From: Sistotremastrum niveocremeum HHB9708
Taxonomy: Eukaryota > Basidiomycota > Agaricomycetes > Sistotremastrales > Sistotremastraceae
Length of the DNA: 64,000 nucleotides
Direction: 5' to 3'
Assembly: GCA_001630475.1 (NCBI GenBank)
Contig: KV419394.1
Coordinates: forward strand, 1,116,001-1,180,000
The translations under genes were made by a program, and so were the position numbers. The stretch's first letter is position 1, and each line of letters opens with the position of its first letter. A model generated the notes under the pieces. The model made no database searches, was not told where the DNA came from, and saw nothing but the letters and a program-made list of their open reading frames with translations. This document shows, piece by piece, positions 10,501 to 23,213 of this stretch.

Positions 10501-11136
10501 CAATGAAGTCCTCATTCGGTATGGCGTTTGGGATGCACGGGGGATGGAAATGTCGCGAGAAACGGAACGTCGAGGCCAAGAATCAACAGGTGCCATAGAA
10601 ACATCACGAGAAACATCACGAGAAAAATGTCTGGCCGGGGGATCGAGTGACATGTTGCGAGAAAGACGACTTGTTCTCGATGGAGTTGCACGTGTCGGTT
10701 CGGGATCTATCATTGTCGCTGAACGAGACAACGAAGCCGGGGGCGGGGTAGGCATAGGATACCGCCTTTCAGATGCCACCGAGTGTGCGCGGAAGGGGGT
10801 GCGCTCAGGCGAATACTCAATAGGGAGAGGTGGCTGAACCAAACCTCCCGTAGCGTGATCTGGCGCATCGCGAGGTGGACTATGGATTCGCTGTCGTTTG
10901 GCATTGCGGTCATCAGGGGAAGGGGAGGTATCTCCGTTCGCGATGCCATGACTGCGTTTAACGTGAATATCGTTCTGCTCATCGTTCGCTCCCAGCCAGT
11001 TAAGCGGAGCCGCGACGATGTTTTTGATGACGCCAAAGAAAGACGACGACCGTCTCAAAGATGGAGCATTGTCCGACCCCGACAAGCTGCGCTGTGAATC
11101 CAATGGGTTGCCAGAGACACCGAGTGGCTGAGACAT
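7503..11136 (-). CDS. FG nucleoporin, Nup1/Nup60/Nup153-like
   Basis: About 1,150 residues from four exons. Residues 33-49 (FFGVIKNIVAAPLNWLG after a Ser/Arg-rich stretch) form a predicted amphipathic helix like those that anchor yeast Nup1 and Nup60 to the inner nuclear membrane. The middle is Ser/Pro/Arg-rich and contains LVWHPTLGITTPDEVEK and an acidic-then-basic stretch. From about residue 540 to the end the protein is low complexity with many FG, GFG, SFG and FxF cores (FSFGEPL, FTFGSAP, FAFGAAP, FQFGAA), the disordered karyopherin-binding repeats of nuclear pore proteins. The C-terminus is GLPRRRGGTRH. Introns near 10,340, 10,220 and 9,390 were placed by frame and GT..AG. Exon joins give one continuous frame, and the first Met (11136) precedes the helix. 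It should sit on the nuclear basket face. Repetitive composition creates long antisense open frames with no other support. Confidence 0.85.
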
Positions 11137-11282
11137 ATAATGCAGGGATAATGAGCGCCGTCGAGGGAGATCGAATTTTGCTGCCTGTAAATTTCAAACT
11201 CAGCGCCCGCGACCTTCTATGCCAAAGTCCGGTAAAGCCGACAACGCGGTAGCTTTTTTGCTTCTGGTGCCTTGGCTCTAGA

Positions 11283-12579
11283 ATGTCCAACGTCGAATTG
11301 AACACTATTTTTGATCCTCAAACATGTGTACGAAGAGGTCTTTGTCCCATCACGAAAATCCGGGGACAAGCCGACAATGTCGCTGAAAGTCACAGCATTT
11401 ATTATGGTAGGCCAATCCTTACTAGGGTTCCTTGTCAAGCTCAAGGCATTCTCGCGATCAGAACAGCATGGCCGGGGTGAAGAACAAGTCGTGTTAATCA
11501 TGGGCCTCAACAGTAGCTCTTTTTCTTGGGGACCCCAGGTTGCTTTGCTCGCCAAGGAGCATTCTGTTCTTGTCTTCGACAATCGCGGTGTCGGCAACAG
11601 TGATGCTCCCCGAGGTCCCTACACGTCGGTACACACTTGGCTTGTCAGAAATAAGTTTCTGACCTCGGTTATATAGAACGAGCGGTATGGCTGACGACAT
11701 CATCACCCTGCTTGATTATGTGGGCTGGAATAGTGGGAAGCGCGATCTTCACGTTGTAGGAATTTCGCTCGGAGGCATGGTGGCTCAAGGTGCAATAATT
11801 ACCCTGAATGCTTTCCGGCGACTGAGAATGGAGCCCAGAATTGGCCATCAAGATACCTCAACGTATTGTGTCTCTCATGCTGAGTGTGACGACCGCAGGC
11901 GGACGTCCATGGACCAATTTTCCTCCGGTATACTAGATATCAGTACAAGTTCGGTCGTTTCTCCAGGCTGATGTCTTTGTTTAGTGGAAAGGGGTTTCGA
12001 CACTAACCAGGTTCAATCAGTCCATTCTTACTCCAGACATCACGGATATCTAACTTTACCCCCCAGACTCATGACCGTCCGTAATCCAGAAGTCAAGGTT
12101 CCTATGATCCTTGATATGGTATTTCCCCAAGCTTGGTTAGATGCAAAAGCCACCGACGATCCTCAAGGTCGGACGAACCGTGAACTCCAAACTAAGGTCA
12201 AAGTTTCCTCTGTCCAATATTACACGCCTGACAGCTTCCTCAGGAATATCTTCACCGCATGAGCAAGACTCGCCCTCAGAGCATCACCGGCTCCCTCTCA
12301 CAGATGTCCGCGGCTTTGACCCATCGAGTCAGTCCCGACCAGCTACGGCGGATTAATGATTCTATCCCCAAAGTTATGATCGTTACCGGTGACGATGATA
12401 ACCTTGTTCTTCCAAGCAATTCAGACTATCTCCACTCTCACATGCCCAACGCAGAGCTCGTCAAATGGGATGGTACTGGTCATGCTCTGCATACTCAGTG
12501 GCCCGATAGATACTATCAACTTCTGCAAAGAACGTTCAGGGAAGGTCGACAACGAATGTCGTCCGAGCCCTCGAGATGA
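11283..12579 (+). CDS. Alpha/beta hydrolase
   Basis: A serine hydrolase of the alpha/beta fold with substrate unknown. Visible: the strand before the oxyanion loop (VVLIMGLNSSSFSWG), FDNRGVGNSDAPRGPY, the nucleophile elbow HVVGISLGGMVAQ (Ser of GxSxG), the acid region MIVTGDDDNLV and the catalytic histidine in DGTGHALHTQ. Introns, all about 45-60 nt, were placed from frame: the first follows SHSIYY, one at PYT|TSGMADD uses a weak GTCGGT donor, one splits VAQ|ELAIKIPQRI, two lie in the cap region around ILDMVFPQAWLDAKA, and one precedes EYLHRMSKTRP. About 335 residues. Family members of this shape are often esterases, epoxide-hydrolase-like or lipase-like. The first exon has an alternative in-frame 45-nt intron (about 11,326-11,370), so the N-terminus is the least certain part. 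No signal peptide is obvious. Confidence 0.85.
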
Positions 12580-12629
12580 CATTATTGATTACAGCTCCTA
12601 CGACGTACATAGACATACACGGTACTAGA

Positions 12630-13718
12630 TTAATTCTTCATGTCGACGATAATTGCCATACCTTTTCGATAAAGCGCGGCATTCACAGCTAACATATTCG
12701 TAGTTTCTTGTTTCACCACATGGACACCATGAGCTTCGTGAATATGGCCACAGACATGTAATTTGCAATCAGCCAAGCTCGCCATTCTTTTGGTGAGAAA
12801 TTGACATCCTGCATGCTTTCCTTTGGAAGTTAGGTCTAGGACGCGGTGTGCGGGAGTGTGAGTTATCAAGATCTCGGTATCCGTAGGAATCTTTTGGCAA
12901 ACTTCTGTGGGCGATATTAGTGTAGAGGAGCAAATTACGAGCATACGATTCTTACCTTCAGCCTGCGCGCTGCCGATGTACTGAAAAGCTCCGGAGAGGT
13001 GCATTGGCGAAGACTGTCATACTACTAAGTGAGAAAGAGATTGTATATTGAGTAATATTTGGATGAACGTACCGGAGATCCATAGACTCGCCACTCCCGA
13101 TCACGAGTAGTAACATTGCAGGATTGGTGGTCCAGGTATATTAGTCCGGCCTGAACGGCTTTCTCTCCCCTGACAAGCTCCAGTGCTGCACGGTGATCCT
13201 AGCTATCTCTGAGCACAACATGGGGGCGTCGTAGAGACAAACGAGGAACCTGTGCAGTTACCCAGCCCTCGCCGCTAGGGGATTCATCCGTACATTGAGG
13301 GTCCAGACACAACTGTTGGATATTAGCTTTGCATCACTTAAGGAAGATCATAATACTACATCGTGATTTCCACCGACGAGTCTGAGATATGATATCAGTT
13401 TTGTTCACTGCTCAAGGATGAAGAGAAGAGAACATCTTGTGCGGGTGTGGGAGACTCGCAAGCCATTCTGTAGTAGTCTGGGAGGTTCATAATCAAAGAG
13501 AGCTTCGAGTTATCAACTGAGTCCCAAACCTGGAGCTGGTGCACTTGACCCCAACTGCTTAGATCTCCAGCATGTAGTAGGATGTCTCCAGGCGGAACCG
13601 GGAATCGACCTGAATGAGTATCTGAAATGCAGACAAAACGCGTCCAATCTTGTCCCGGATGCTCTGGTGGATGCAAGGGATCGTAATCAGTGTAGGCCCT
13701 AAAAGTATCTATTGTCAT
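12630..13718 (-). CDS. Calcineurin-like metallophosphoesterase
   Basis: Metal-binding motifs of the family are present in order: FVCISDTHSG (DxH), DILLHAGDLSSWG (GDxx), ILVGGNHD (GNHD), ILITHTPAH (H) and LHVCGHIHEAHG (GHxH). The overall pattern, small cytosolic enzyme with VYGSP before the middle histidines, resembles the MPPED1/2 and related fungal phosphoesterases; the physiological substrate is not evident. About 270 residues from seven exons. An in-frame TAG occurs in genomic sequence between WVTAQ and DHRAALELV. A 51-nt GT..AG intron (GTTCCT...AGCTAG) removes it and restores a natural protein, so I regard the gene as intact. Start at 13718 (MTIDTF). It is divergent from the membrane protein gene starting 13806, leaving 87 bp between start codons. 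Confidence 0.85.
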
Positions 13719-13805
13719 AAGCCAACGAAGACAAACGCGTAGGGGGCGATGTCAATAGGCGCTCAGCGCTCAGTTCACTTGGAACGCCATTGACTTGAGA
13801 TCATC

Positions 13806-14887
13806 ATGCCTTCATTTCTGATAGGTGAGCTACTACCTCTCATGCATTCCAGCTTCTGATCTCGGTATGAAATGTAGGCAAAGTGTTGCCTGTACTCACA
13901 TTTCTTCCATTGACTTATTTGGCGACACAATTTCTCGTGGGCCATCTCATCAAAAGTGGCGTAGCTGTCCAATTACGTGGGCAATGCCCCGAAGTACTAA
14001 CTCCCAGTTCCCCGTTTCGCCTGAACTATTTCGGCATTGGACCCCTGGACAAGCAGTTGTGCATACTCGTGACATTCTTCAGTCATGCGCTCAAGTCACC
14101 TTTGGCTCGACCAACGGTCGGTCATCTGTTGTCCATTTTCCCTTCATTCATCACCTTCCCCATACTGGAATCTGTGAGAGAGGGCGCTCCTCTCTTGCTC
14201 GCATTCCCTGCAATCGTTGGCCTCCTCTATCAAACAATGGGAGGAGCCGTCATCCTCCCGATTTATTGGACACTCTTCATCATCTTTGGTGACCCGCAGG
14301 GCACATTGACAAGAACGACCAATATCAGCGCCCAGCAGGCTGAAGGTGCTGTCGTGGCAATAATAGGCGGCTTTGTGATCCCCACACTCGCCATGTATAT
14401 CACAGTCACCCCTCGCATAATCGCAGCGTGGCAGCTGTTTCCTGTGTGGATATCTCTATTTCAATTCCTGTACATGGCTTCAGCGACCACCCCCAAGTCC
14501 TCATTGTCCGGTGGGCAAATTATCCTCGGAATCCATCTGTTCAACTTCCTTGTTTCCGCCGTATCACATCTCATCGTCGTCCTTTCCCGCTTCGGCAATC
14601 TAGGAGCGTTGCATGGATTCTTCGTACCCTCTCTGAAGCCACCGCGACGCGAGAAATCGACTATCGCCACAGGGACATTGCAGTTCCTGAAATGGGATGG
14701 CATCATCATCGCTGGCTCTTCCGTTATAGCCACTTTATGGTTTGGTCGAACGCTCGAAGAGGTGTTTGGGCTTCTTGTGTGGAACGTCGTTGCTTCCGCG
14801 ATCCTAGGCCCCGCTGCCGCATTTTCTGGCGCGTTAGTCTGGAGGGAGATAGGTATCATGATAACGAATTTTGGTGGCAAGCCATGA
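13806..14887 (+). CDS. Multi-pass integral membrane protein of unknown function
   Basis: Two exons: a short one (MPSFLIG) and a long one, joined by a 53-nt intron; 342 residues. I count about eight hydrophobic segments, for example LPVLTFLPLTYLATQFLV, LLLAFPAIVGLLYQTMGGAV, IYWTLFIIFG, GAVVAIIGGFVIPTLAMYIT, AWQLFPVWISLFQFLYMA, IILGIHLFNFLVSAVSHLI, GIIIAGSSVIATLWFG and VFGLLVWNVVASAILGPAAA. There is no recognisable transporter, channel or enzyme motif. The loop after the first segment carries LRGQCPEVLTPSSPF. I cannot place it in a family; it could be an uncharacterised fungal membrane family. No signal-peptide cleavage site is evident, and the first hydrophobic segment probably acts as the signal anchor. 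Confidence 0.8.
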
Positions 14888-15144
14888 GCGCATCACGAGG
14901 GGAGATACTCACTCCGAGGAGATGCAATTCTTGTAAAATATTCAGTTTCAGCTTGCAGCTGCTGGTCAATAAAAAATGACTGTTGTTAGGAGCCTTCTGC
15001 CGCACGCAAAGAGCTCACGCACGCTCGTTCGCGTTTTTTGCTTCCACGAAACGCGCTCCGCGTTGCACGTGACTGACGCGTTCTCCCCCGTCACTTCCGT
15101 TTCCAGTTCGTCACTCGAGTCTTGTCAGCTCAGTCAGTGTACAT

Positions 15145-17595
15145 ATGCTGCTACCCCCTCCTAACCCATCTATCAAACGCGATTCCTATGGCGAAGCATA
15201 CCAATCAATCATTGCGAAGCACCGTCGATCACCAATGACCTCTGCCTCCTCAGTTGTCATCTTAGTTGCCCCCGATGTCGACGCGTTATGCGCGTCTCGT
15301 ATGTTCGCAGAGTTACTGAAGCAGGACGACGTACTTCATCGTATCATTCCTGTCTCTGGACTTGCCGATCTAGAAAGGATGAAGAACGAGCTGTTAACTT
15401 ATACGGAGGTACGCGAGTCTGCCTATAGCAGCGCGATTAGATCTGACTGGCAGGATAGCTGCATACTCTAATTCTCCTCAACATGGGATCGATCCTGGAT
15501 CTACCTTCCAATGATTGGTTTGGCTGCTTCGAAGAGAACTTGACCCTCCATGTCATCGACTCCAATCGACCTCAGAACTTGTCGAGTTTGTTTGGCAGCG
15601 AAGATCCTGAGGTGGACAAACGAATATTGATTTGGGATGATGGCGATGCGGAGAAATTGACTGAAGAAAAGAAGGCTTGGGAGTCTATTTTGGTGCGTCG
15701 AATATGATCACAAGAGTCCCATGCTATACTAAAGACCCGGTCAGTATGACCCAGAACCAGACTCCGAGTCCGACGACTCGGATGACGATCTCTTGATATC
15801 GGATGATGAGGGCGACGACGAAGAGGAGGAAGAAGACGATGATGACTCAAGTTCTCAAGTTGGTCAGAAACGGAAATCTGTCAGTGCATTGACTCCATTC
15901 ACATCGACACGACTCTCAATCCGAACAGAATTCATCTCAGGATGAACCGTCGCCGAAAAGGAGAAGAAAAGAGGAGCGTGCACAAGCGGTGCGTTTCTTC
16001 AACAAATTGTCTACGGCGTATTCCTTATTCTATCCTTTCAGAGAGCGAAGCGGAAAGAAAAGCAAGAGGCTCGCGAAGCTCGAGAACTCCACGAAAAGAT
16101 CATAAATAAGCACTACAGCGTCGGAACGTGGTACGGGCAAGCTGCATCAGGCATCGTCTACGCCCTTGCTACTGTTTTAGAACGCATAGACAATGAAATT
16201 CTCTGGTGAGCGTGCCTTCAAGTCCCAATCTTTATTCTGACAATGACTTGTTCACGTTAGGTTGGCTGTCATAAGCCTGACTTTCCAATTCACCACAGCA
16301 CGAATATCCAGGGCGACGTACGAGGGCTATCAACAACTGTACAGCGACGAGGTCGCCCGCCTCAACGCTACCTTTCCGGAAGATGCCATACCTGGAGATT
16401 TTGAGGGTATCCGTACTGGCCAGGAACTTCGGTTTACACTGCTCCGGCACTGGACGCTTTACGATGCTATGCTCCATTCATCATATGTGGCCAACAAACT
16501 CGCTATATGGAAGGAAAGAGGCCGTCGAAAGCTTTCTGGATTATTTGCGAAGATGGGTTATTCCAAATCACATACTCAGCAAAATTATCAATGGATGTCG
16601 AAAAAGGGTAGGGACGAGTTGACGGACAAGCTTGATCTATATGCACCAGAATATGGCCTCGTTGAGCTCAGCTATCCATCGTTCGTCCGACACTATGGCC
16701 ATCAAAGACATCCTATGGGAGCTGCCGATATGGTAGAAGGGATATGTGCTCTTCTGGATGTCGGAGGTCGCGTCAAGATCTTGGCCGAAGTTGCTGGTAC
16801 CCAGAACGGAGGCGAATGGTTCGGCGGTGGAAGAACTTGGGAAGTTGGGACGCGATGGCGAGATGACGACAAAGAGAACAAGCCGCCGCAACAACCTGCT
16901 GAACCAAATTCGAACGGCAACAAGGAGGACGCGAACGATGACGCAAAGGTTCCAGTTCCTTGGTGGATCAAGAATTTCTGGGCAGCGTATGATGCCCTGA
17001 ACAAGTAAGTGTCCAGACAGCTTCACAGAAGGATGATATTCATTCGCTCAAGTGTCAAAGCCGTGCATGAGGCCCTTTTCTTGTCTATGAGCATCCACAG
17101 GGCGATTATCAGAGAAGGATGCTCGATTATCGACAAACAACAGATCAAGTCCATGAACGGGCATCGGGTAGTGATAATTACTCAAGGTCCCGATTTGGAT
17201 CTTTTGGCTCAACCAGCCACTCTTTCCAAACTGGCTTTATGGTTGGTCGACTCTCATCGAGATCGAGTGCCAGGAACGACGATGGGAAGAAGCAAGAGAA
17301 AATGCTTACCCTTCGTGGTCGCGTGCCTGGATCGGAAAGCAGGGAGCTACCTTGTGGTCGGTGTGACTGCAGCATTGGAAGACGGAGACGTACGGAAAAA
17401 GTGAGCGAATTCTGGTACTCATGAAAGAATTTGGACTGACTGGACAAAAGTCTATTCGGTCTCGCTTTCCTCGACGCAAAGGAGATATGCAACGCACGTT
17501 CACGGCACGGAACATTCGACACCAGTGTCATAGAGATCAACGAGGCTGATCTGACTATGTTCCTTCAGGCTTTATGCAATCGTCCAAACGCATGA
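15145..17595 (+). CDS. CDC45: Cdc45 replication initiation factor
   Basis: Cdc45 is the DHH-superfamily-derived subunit of the CMG helicase (Cdc45-Mcm2-7-GINS) that unwinds replication origins in the nucleus. The sequence shows VVILVAPDVDALCASRMFAE, HRIIPVSGLADL, LHTLILLNMGSILDLP, LTLHVIDSNRP and RILIWDDGDAE near the N-terminus. An acidic Asp/Glu/Ser stretch follows, then a basic Lys/Arg-rich linker, the helical region with YYSVGTWYGQAASG-like sequence and LWLAVISLTFQF, and the C-terminal domain ending NLFGLAFLDAKEICNARSHGTFDTSVIEI and FLQALCNRPNA. About nine exons, about 675 residues, typical of the family. The first intron must use the acceptor after GGATAG, not the preceding CAG, to avoid a stop and give LHTLILLNMGS. 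Confidence 0.93.
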
Positions 17596-18068
17596 TGGTA
17601 CACCCAATACCATCTGTAATCTCACATTTGAATCTGTATTACGTTCAGCCTCTATTAGTGTAGTGTAACTACTATCTCACTATCTTCTTTAAATTATTAT
17701 GTATGATCGGATCTGGCAGTCTGACGAGCATCGTTCCTCCTTGTCGTCCCTGCGATTGTCGGGAAAGTGTGAAGATGCATACGAGAAACGAACGAGAGCT
17801 GAAGCTGAGCGACGGCGGCATACGTATACTAAGTACATGAAGCAACACTCATTTGAGCTCGCAGTGGCCGCAACGCCAGTGCGAATGGTAGTGTAGCTAG
17901 GACGATGTGACGCCCAACCAGTCGCGAGTCAGAGCGGTCGTGGGCACGTCGTGGTGGTCGTCGTTTGCTCAACTGGCGGTTTCGGAATCTCAAATAGGCA
18001 ACTTTTCGGCGCTCTCCAAGCTTCGCAGTCTCGTGGGCTGACCTCGACGAACACAGACATCTCTCGCA
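17596..18068. other. Intergenic between Cdc45 and SRP54
   Basis: About 470 bp. It holds a 65-codon open frame at 17,699-17,896 that I do not accept as a gene. The second half, C/T- and G-rich around 17,940-18,060, is the presumed SRP54 promoter and leader. No repeats or RNA gene seen. Confidence 0.6.
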
Positions 18069-20141
<2,073 letters not shown>

Positions 20142-20441
20142 GTCTGCACATGCAGTATATATGTCGACTTGTATTTCCTAGCATATCTGTACTTGCATGA
20201 ATTCATAATTTATTGGGCGCAAGACCTTTATTGTAATAAGGTTGTCTCGGAAGGTGACAAGACTCAAATAGATTCAGATATTTCAGGCACGCATTGCTTG
20301 TGCATCCCGCGACCATCAGCCATTTGAGATCAATTCCAGTCATCCTCACTTCATTCTAGACTAGTGTCTTATATCAGAAATACCTCCGCGCACGAATTTT
20401 ATTAGCGTCTCAATAGAGCTCGAAATGTCCCTCAATTATCT
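20142..20441. other. Intergenic, tail-to-tail 3' regions of SRP54 and Trp1
   Basis: Three hundred bases between two stop codons of converging genes. It contains AT-rich runs near 20,200-20,240 that could carry poly(A) signals. I see no gene or repeat. Confidence 0.6.
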
Positions 20442-22757
20442 CTAGCACTGCGACTCCAAACCCTTTGCAGCCGCGATAAATCGGAATATCTTCTCGATAT
20501 CTTTCCCATCACCGTCATCCTTTTCTACACCACCGCTCACGTCCACCGCCCACGGTTGGACGGTTGCGACCGCCTCCGCGACATTCTCGGGAGTCAAGCC
20601 TCCGGCAAGGATGATCGGCAGAGGTGTAGATTCTTCCCGCCGAGAGGCTTCACCGCGGTCGACAATGGTCTTCGCAAGGTCCCAATCGACGACAGTTCCA
20701 CTACCACCACTGAGGCCCTGAGGATCGCCCTTCCGAATTGAATCAAGGAGCAAGAATTTGTGTAAACCTGATCGAGTAATTTCTTGTAGTTGGACTCCTG
20801 CTCCAACGTGGAAAGCGCGAATAACGGGGACCGATATGAACTTTGACCATTCCAGCGGTTCCGATCCATGAAGCTGAACGATATCCAAGGGTACGCTGTG
20901 TACGATGTGTTGAATTTCCTCCAGGCTCTGTCCTTGGAAGACCCCAACGATCAGTGGTTTGTGGGTACCGACGGCCTTTTCGAGAGCATGCGCTTGGGTA
21001 GCGAACCAGCTCTGATTTTCGATGTTGCCAACTGGAGGCTCAAAAGGAACGGGAGTAGTCCTGAGCTCGTGTATGGCCGCGGCGATTGAGCTCGCAGTCT
21101 CCAGGTTGACAAATCGTTTGCTGCGAGGTGCAAAGACTAATCCGATCAGATCAGCACCTGCTTTAGCAGCTGCCAAGGCTTCTCCCGTCGTCTTCAAACC
21201 GCAGATTTTGACTAGCGGCGTCGGCTTTGATTGGACAACCGGAGGGGGCCCAAGACCCAGAAGCTCGCGGATGAAAGTGGCTGGATCAGATGCCCTCATC
21301 AAGGATTCGCCAACCAATACCGCCCCCACTCCTTGTTGAACATAATCTCTGACATCTTCTGCGCGTGTGATGCCACTCAGTGCACAGAGGATCACGTCAC
21401 GCTCGCGAACCATCTCGACCAGCCGAGAAGTAGTGCCCATGTCGACTTGGAAGTCGTGTAGATTGCGATTATTGACGCCAATGACTTTTGCGCCAAGATC
21501 CAATGCAGCGTGCATCTCGGCCGCATTGTTGACTTCCACCAAGGGCTCCATGCCCAAACTGAGAGAGAAGGTATATAGCGATTTAAGTCGAGGGAGAGGC
21601 AGCATTGCGACAATCAGAAGAACGGTATCGGCACCATGAAGCCTGGCTTCGCTGATCTGATATTCATCGAGAATAAAATCCTTTCGAAGAATAGCCGGGC
21701 GATTCGGTAAAGAATCCACAGCCTGTCGCGCCAGCCGCATATCTAACAACGACCCTTTGAACCACGTAGGCTCTGTAAGAACAGAGATTACGGAGGCTCC
21801 ACCGAGAGCATAGGTCAATGCTTGTTGCGCAGCATTGGCCGTGATAGAGATATCGCCCTTGGACGGCGAAGCACGCTTGATCTCTGCCATTAATGCAGGA
21901 TGTGTTCCATTCCGAAGGCGTGACACGAACGATGTAAGAGGGGGCGCGATGTTTAGGGATAGAAGAGTTTGGAGATCTGCTGGAGTAGTCCCAGGGGTCG
22001 TTCGCGCAACCTCGACGTCCTTGATGCGCTGGGTATGAATCTTCTCCAAGATAGTTGGTAGTCGACTGGCCAAAGACTCGGGTGCGTCTAATTTGAATGG
22101 AGGGAGGGAGATGTCATCGACTTTGACGTGTGGATTCTCGCCCCAAGTGGCGCCGTTGAGCGAAAGGAAGTTTTGAAGAAGAGCATCGCCTTGCTCTGAG
22201 AGGATGCTCTCGGGATGGTATTGCACCGATTCAATCGCATACGTTCGATGACGAACGCCCATGACAACGCCACTCTCCTGAGTCGTTGCCGTGATCTGCA
22301 GATCAGGAGGCAGGCTTTTGATTTCGGTGGCCAGCGAGTGGTAGCGAGTGCTGACGAAATTTTGAGGGATGCCTTGCATACACCCTCGCCCATCGTGTCT
22401 CACTTTACTCGTCTTCCCATGCATGATCTCCCCGGCGTATTCGATGTCTCCACCAAATATATCGACCATGCACTCCAGGCCCATGCAGACCCCCAGAATG
22501 GGTATTTTGCCGGCGAAATATTTGATGGCATCTCTAGAAATCCCAGAGTCTGTCTTGGGATGTCCAGGGCCCGGCGATATACACAGGCTTTTGATTTTTA
22601 GCAAGGGAAGCTGGTCTGCCGTGATGGCATTGTTGCGGATTACTGTGACATCCGCGCCCAACAGACAAAAGCTTTGGTATAGGTTCCAAGTGAACGAATC
22701 AAAGTTGTCTATGAGAAGCAGCTGGATCTCTTTTGTGAGAGCAGGAGGGAGAGACAT
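20442..22757 (-). CDS. TRP1: Trifunctional tryptophan enzyme: glutamine amidotransferase / indole-3-glycerol-phosphate synthase / phosphoribosylanthranilate isomerase
   Basis: A single 771-residue exon with the three-domain order known from filamentous fungi. Residues about 10-200 are a class I glutamine amidotransferase (LLLIDNFDSFTWNLYQ, SPGPGHPK, catalytic Cys91 in GVCMGLE, His-Pro-Glu in VQYHPES). It supplies ammonia to anthranilate synthase component I, which is not in this window. Residues about 235-505 are IGPS (LMAEIKRASPSKGDI, LRKDFILDEYQI, VIGVNNRNLHDF, GVGAVLVGESLMRA). Residues about 530-771 are PRAI (VKICGLKTTGEALAA, ADLIGLVFAPRSKRFV, IVQLHGSEP, ILAGGLTPENV, AVDVSGGVE). Together they catalyse three steps from chorismate/anthranilate to indole-glycerol phosphate in the cytosol. 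The absence of introns contrasts with most neighbours. Confidence 0.97.
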   Translation of the reverse strand: MSLPPALTKEIQLLLIDNFDSFTWNLYQSFCLLGADVTVIRNNAITADQLPLLKIKSLCISPGPGHPKTDSGISRDAIKYFAGKIPILGVCMGLECMVDIFGGDIEYAGEIMHGKTSKVRHDGRGCMQGIPQNFVSTRYHSLATEIKSLPPDLQITATTQESGVVMGVRHRTYAIESVQYHPESILSEQGDALLQNFLSLNGATWGENPHVKVDDISLPPFKLDAPESLASRLPTILEKIHTQRIKDVEVARTTPGTTPADLQTLLSLNIAPPLTSFVSRLRNGTHPALMAEIKRASPSKGDISITANAAQQALTYALGGASVISVLTEPTWFKGSLLDMRLARQAVDSLPNRPAILRKDFILDEYQISEARLHGADTVLLIVAMLPLPRLKSLYTFSLSLGMEPLVEVNNAAEMHAALDLGAKVIGVNNRNLHDFQVDMGTTSRLVEMVRERDVILCALSGITRAEDVRDYVQQGVGAVLVGESLMRASDPATFIRELLGLGPPPVVQSKPTPLVKICGLKTTGEALAAAKAGADLIGLVFAPRSKRFVNLETASSIAAAIHELRTTPVPFEPPVGNIENQSWFATQAHALEKAVGTHKPLIVGVFQGQSLEEIQHIVHSVPLDIVQLHGSEPLEWSKFISVPVIRAFHVGAGVQLQEITRSGLHKFLLLDSIRKGDPQGLSGGSGTVVDWDLAKTIVDRGEASRREESTPLPIILAGGLTPENVAEAVATVQPWAVDVSGGVEKDDGDGKDIEKIFRFIAAAKGLESQC

Positions 22758-23213
22758 TCCAGTTGAGTGACCGATGGGCTGTGAGTCGACTGGCCTGTTC
22801 CCAAGTCATCGTTTCCGGATATTCGGTTTCAAGTTCGGCTCGGTGTCGGACTTCCCAACGGCTTCTGATCTTGAAGGTGCTGTAACGACTGAAATTCACC
22901 CAGAAAAAATTCCTATGGAGGCATCAATTGGATGTAAATTTCCAGGCTTTGGAACGGCAGACTATCTTCAAACAAGGGATACATTAATATTGGAATTGTC
23001 ACATTCTTCGAAATTTGCAAATTGAAAGGATTCGTAAGGATTGGTTGCAAAGAGACTGGTTGAAATAATTGCGAAAGCCTGATCTCATCCACGAGTTACC
23101 TATGCCGTTCCGTTTTTTGAAGTGATGTAGAAGCTTGTAGGAGCCTCGAGTCTGTAAGGTACAACATGTGTTCGGAGTGATCGGCAGTCTCCTGGACCTG
23201 GATCCTATGGTTT
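22758..23213. promoter_or_regulatory. Divergent intergenic region between Trp1 and Gda1
   Basis: About 456 bp between two divergent start codons, so it must hold both promoters. An 83-codon open frame on plus (22,774-23,025) has no family features and is taken as chance. No clear TATA box or known operator could be assigned by eye. Confidence 0.5.

Noticed and set aside
13200-13256. In-frame TAG as evidence of a broken metallophosphoesterase
   Set aside because: A 51-nt GT..AG intron removes it and all metal-binding motifs are intact.
17699-17896. 65-codon open frame between Cdc45 and SRP54
   Set aside because: Short, basic, no motif; lies where 3' UTR and promoter are expected. Chance is the simpler reading.
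22215-22770. Plus-strand open frames over the Trp1 5' part
   Set aside because: Antisense to a strongly conserved enzyme; sequences have no family likeness.
22774-23025. 83-codon open frame in the Trp1/Gda1 intergenic region
   Set aside because: Composition like non-coding DNA, no recognisable motif, and it would leave little room for promoters.
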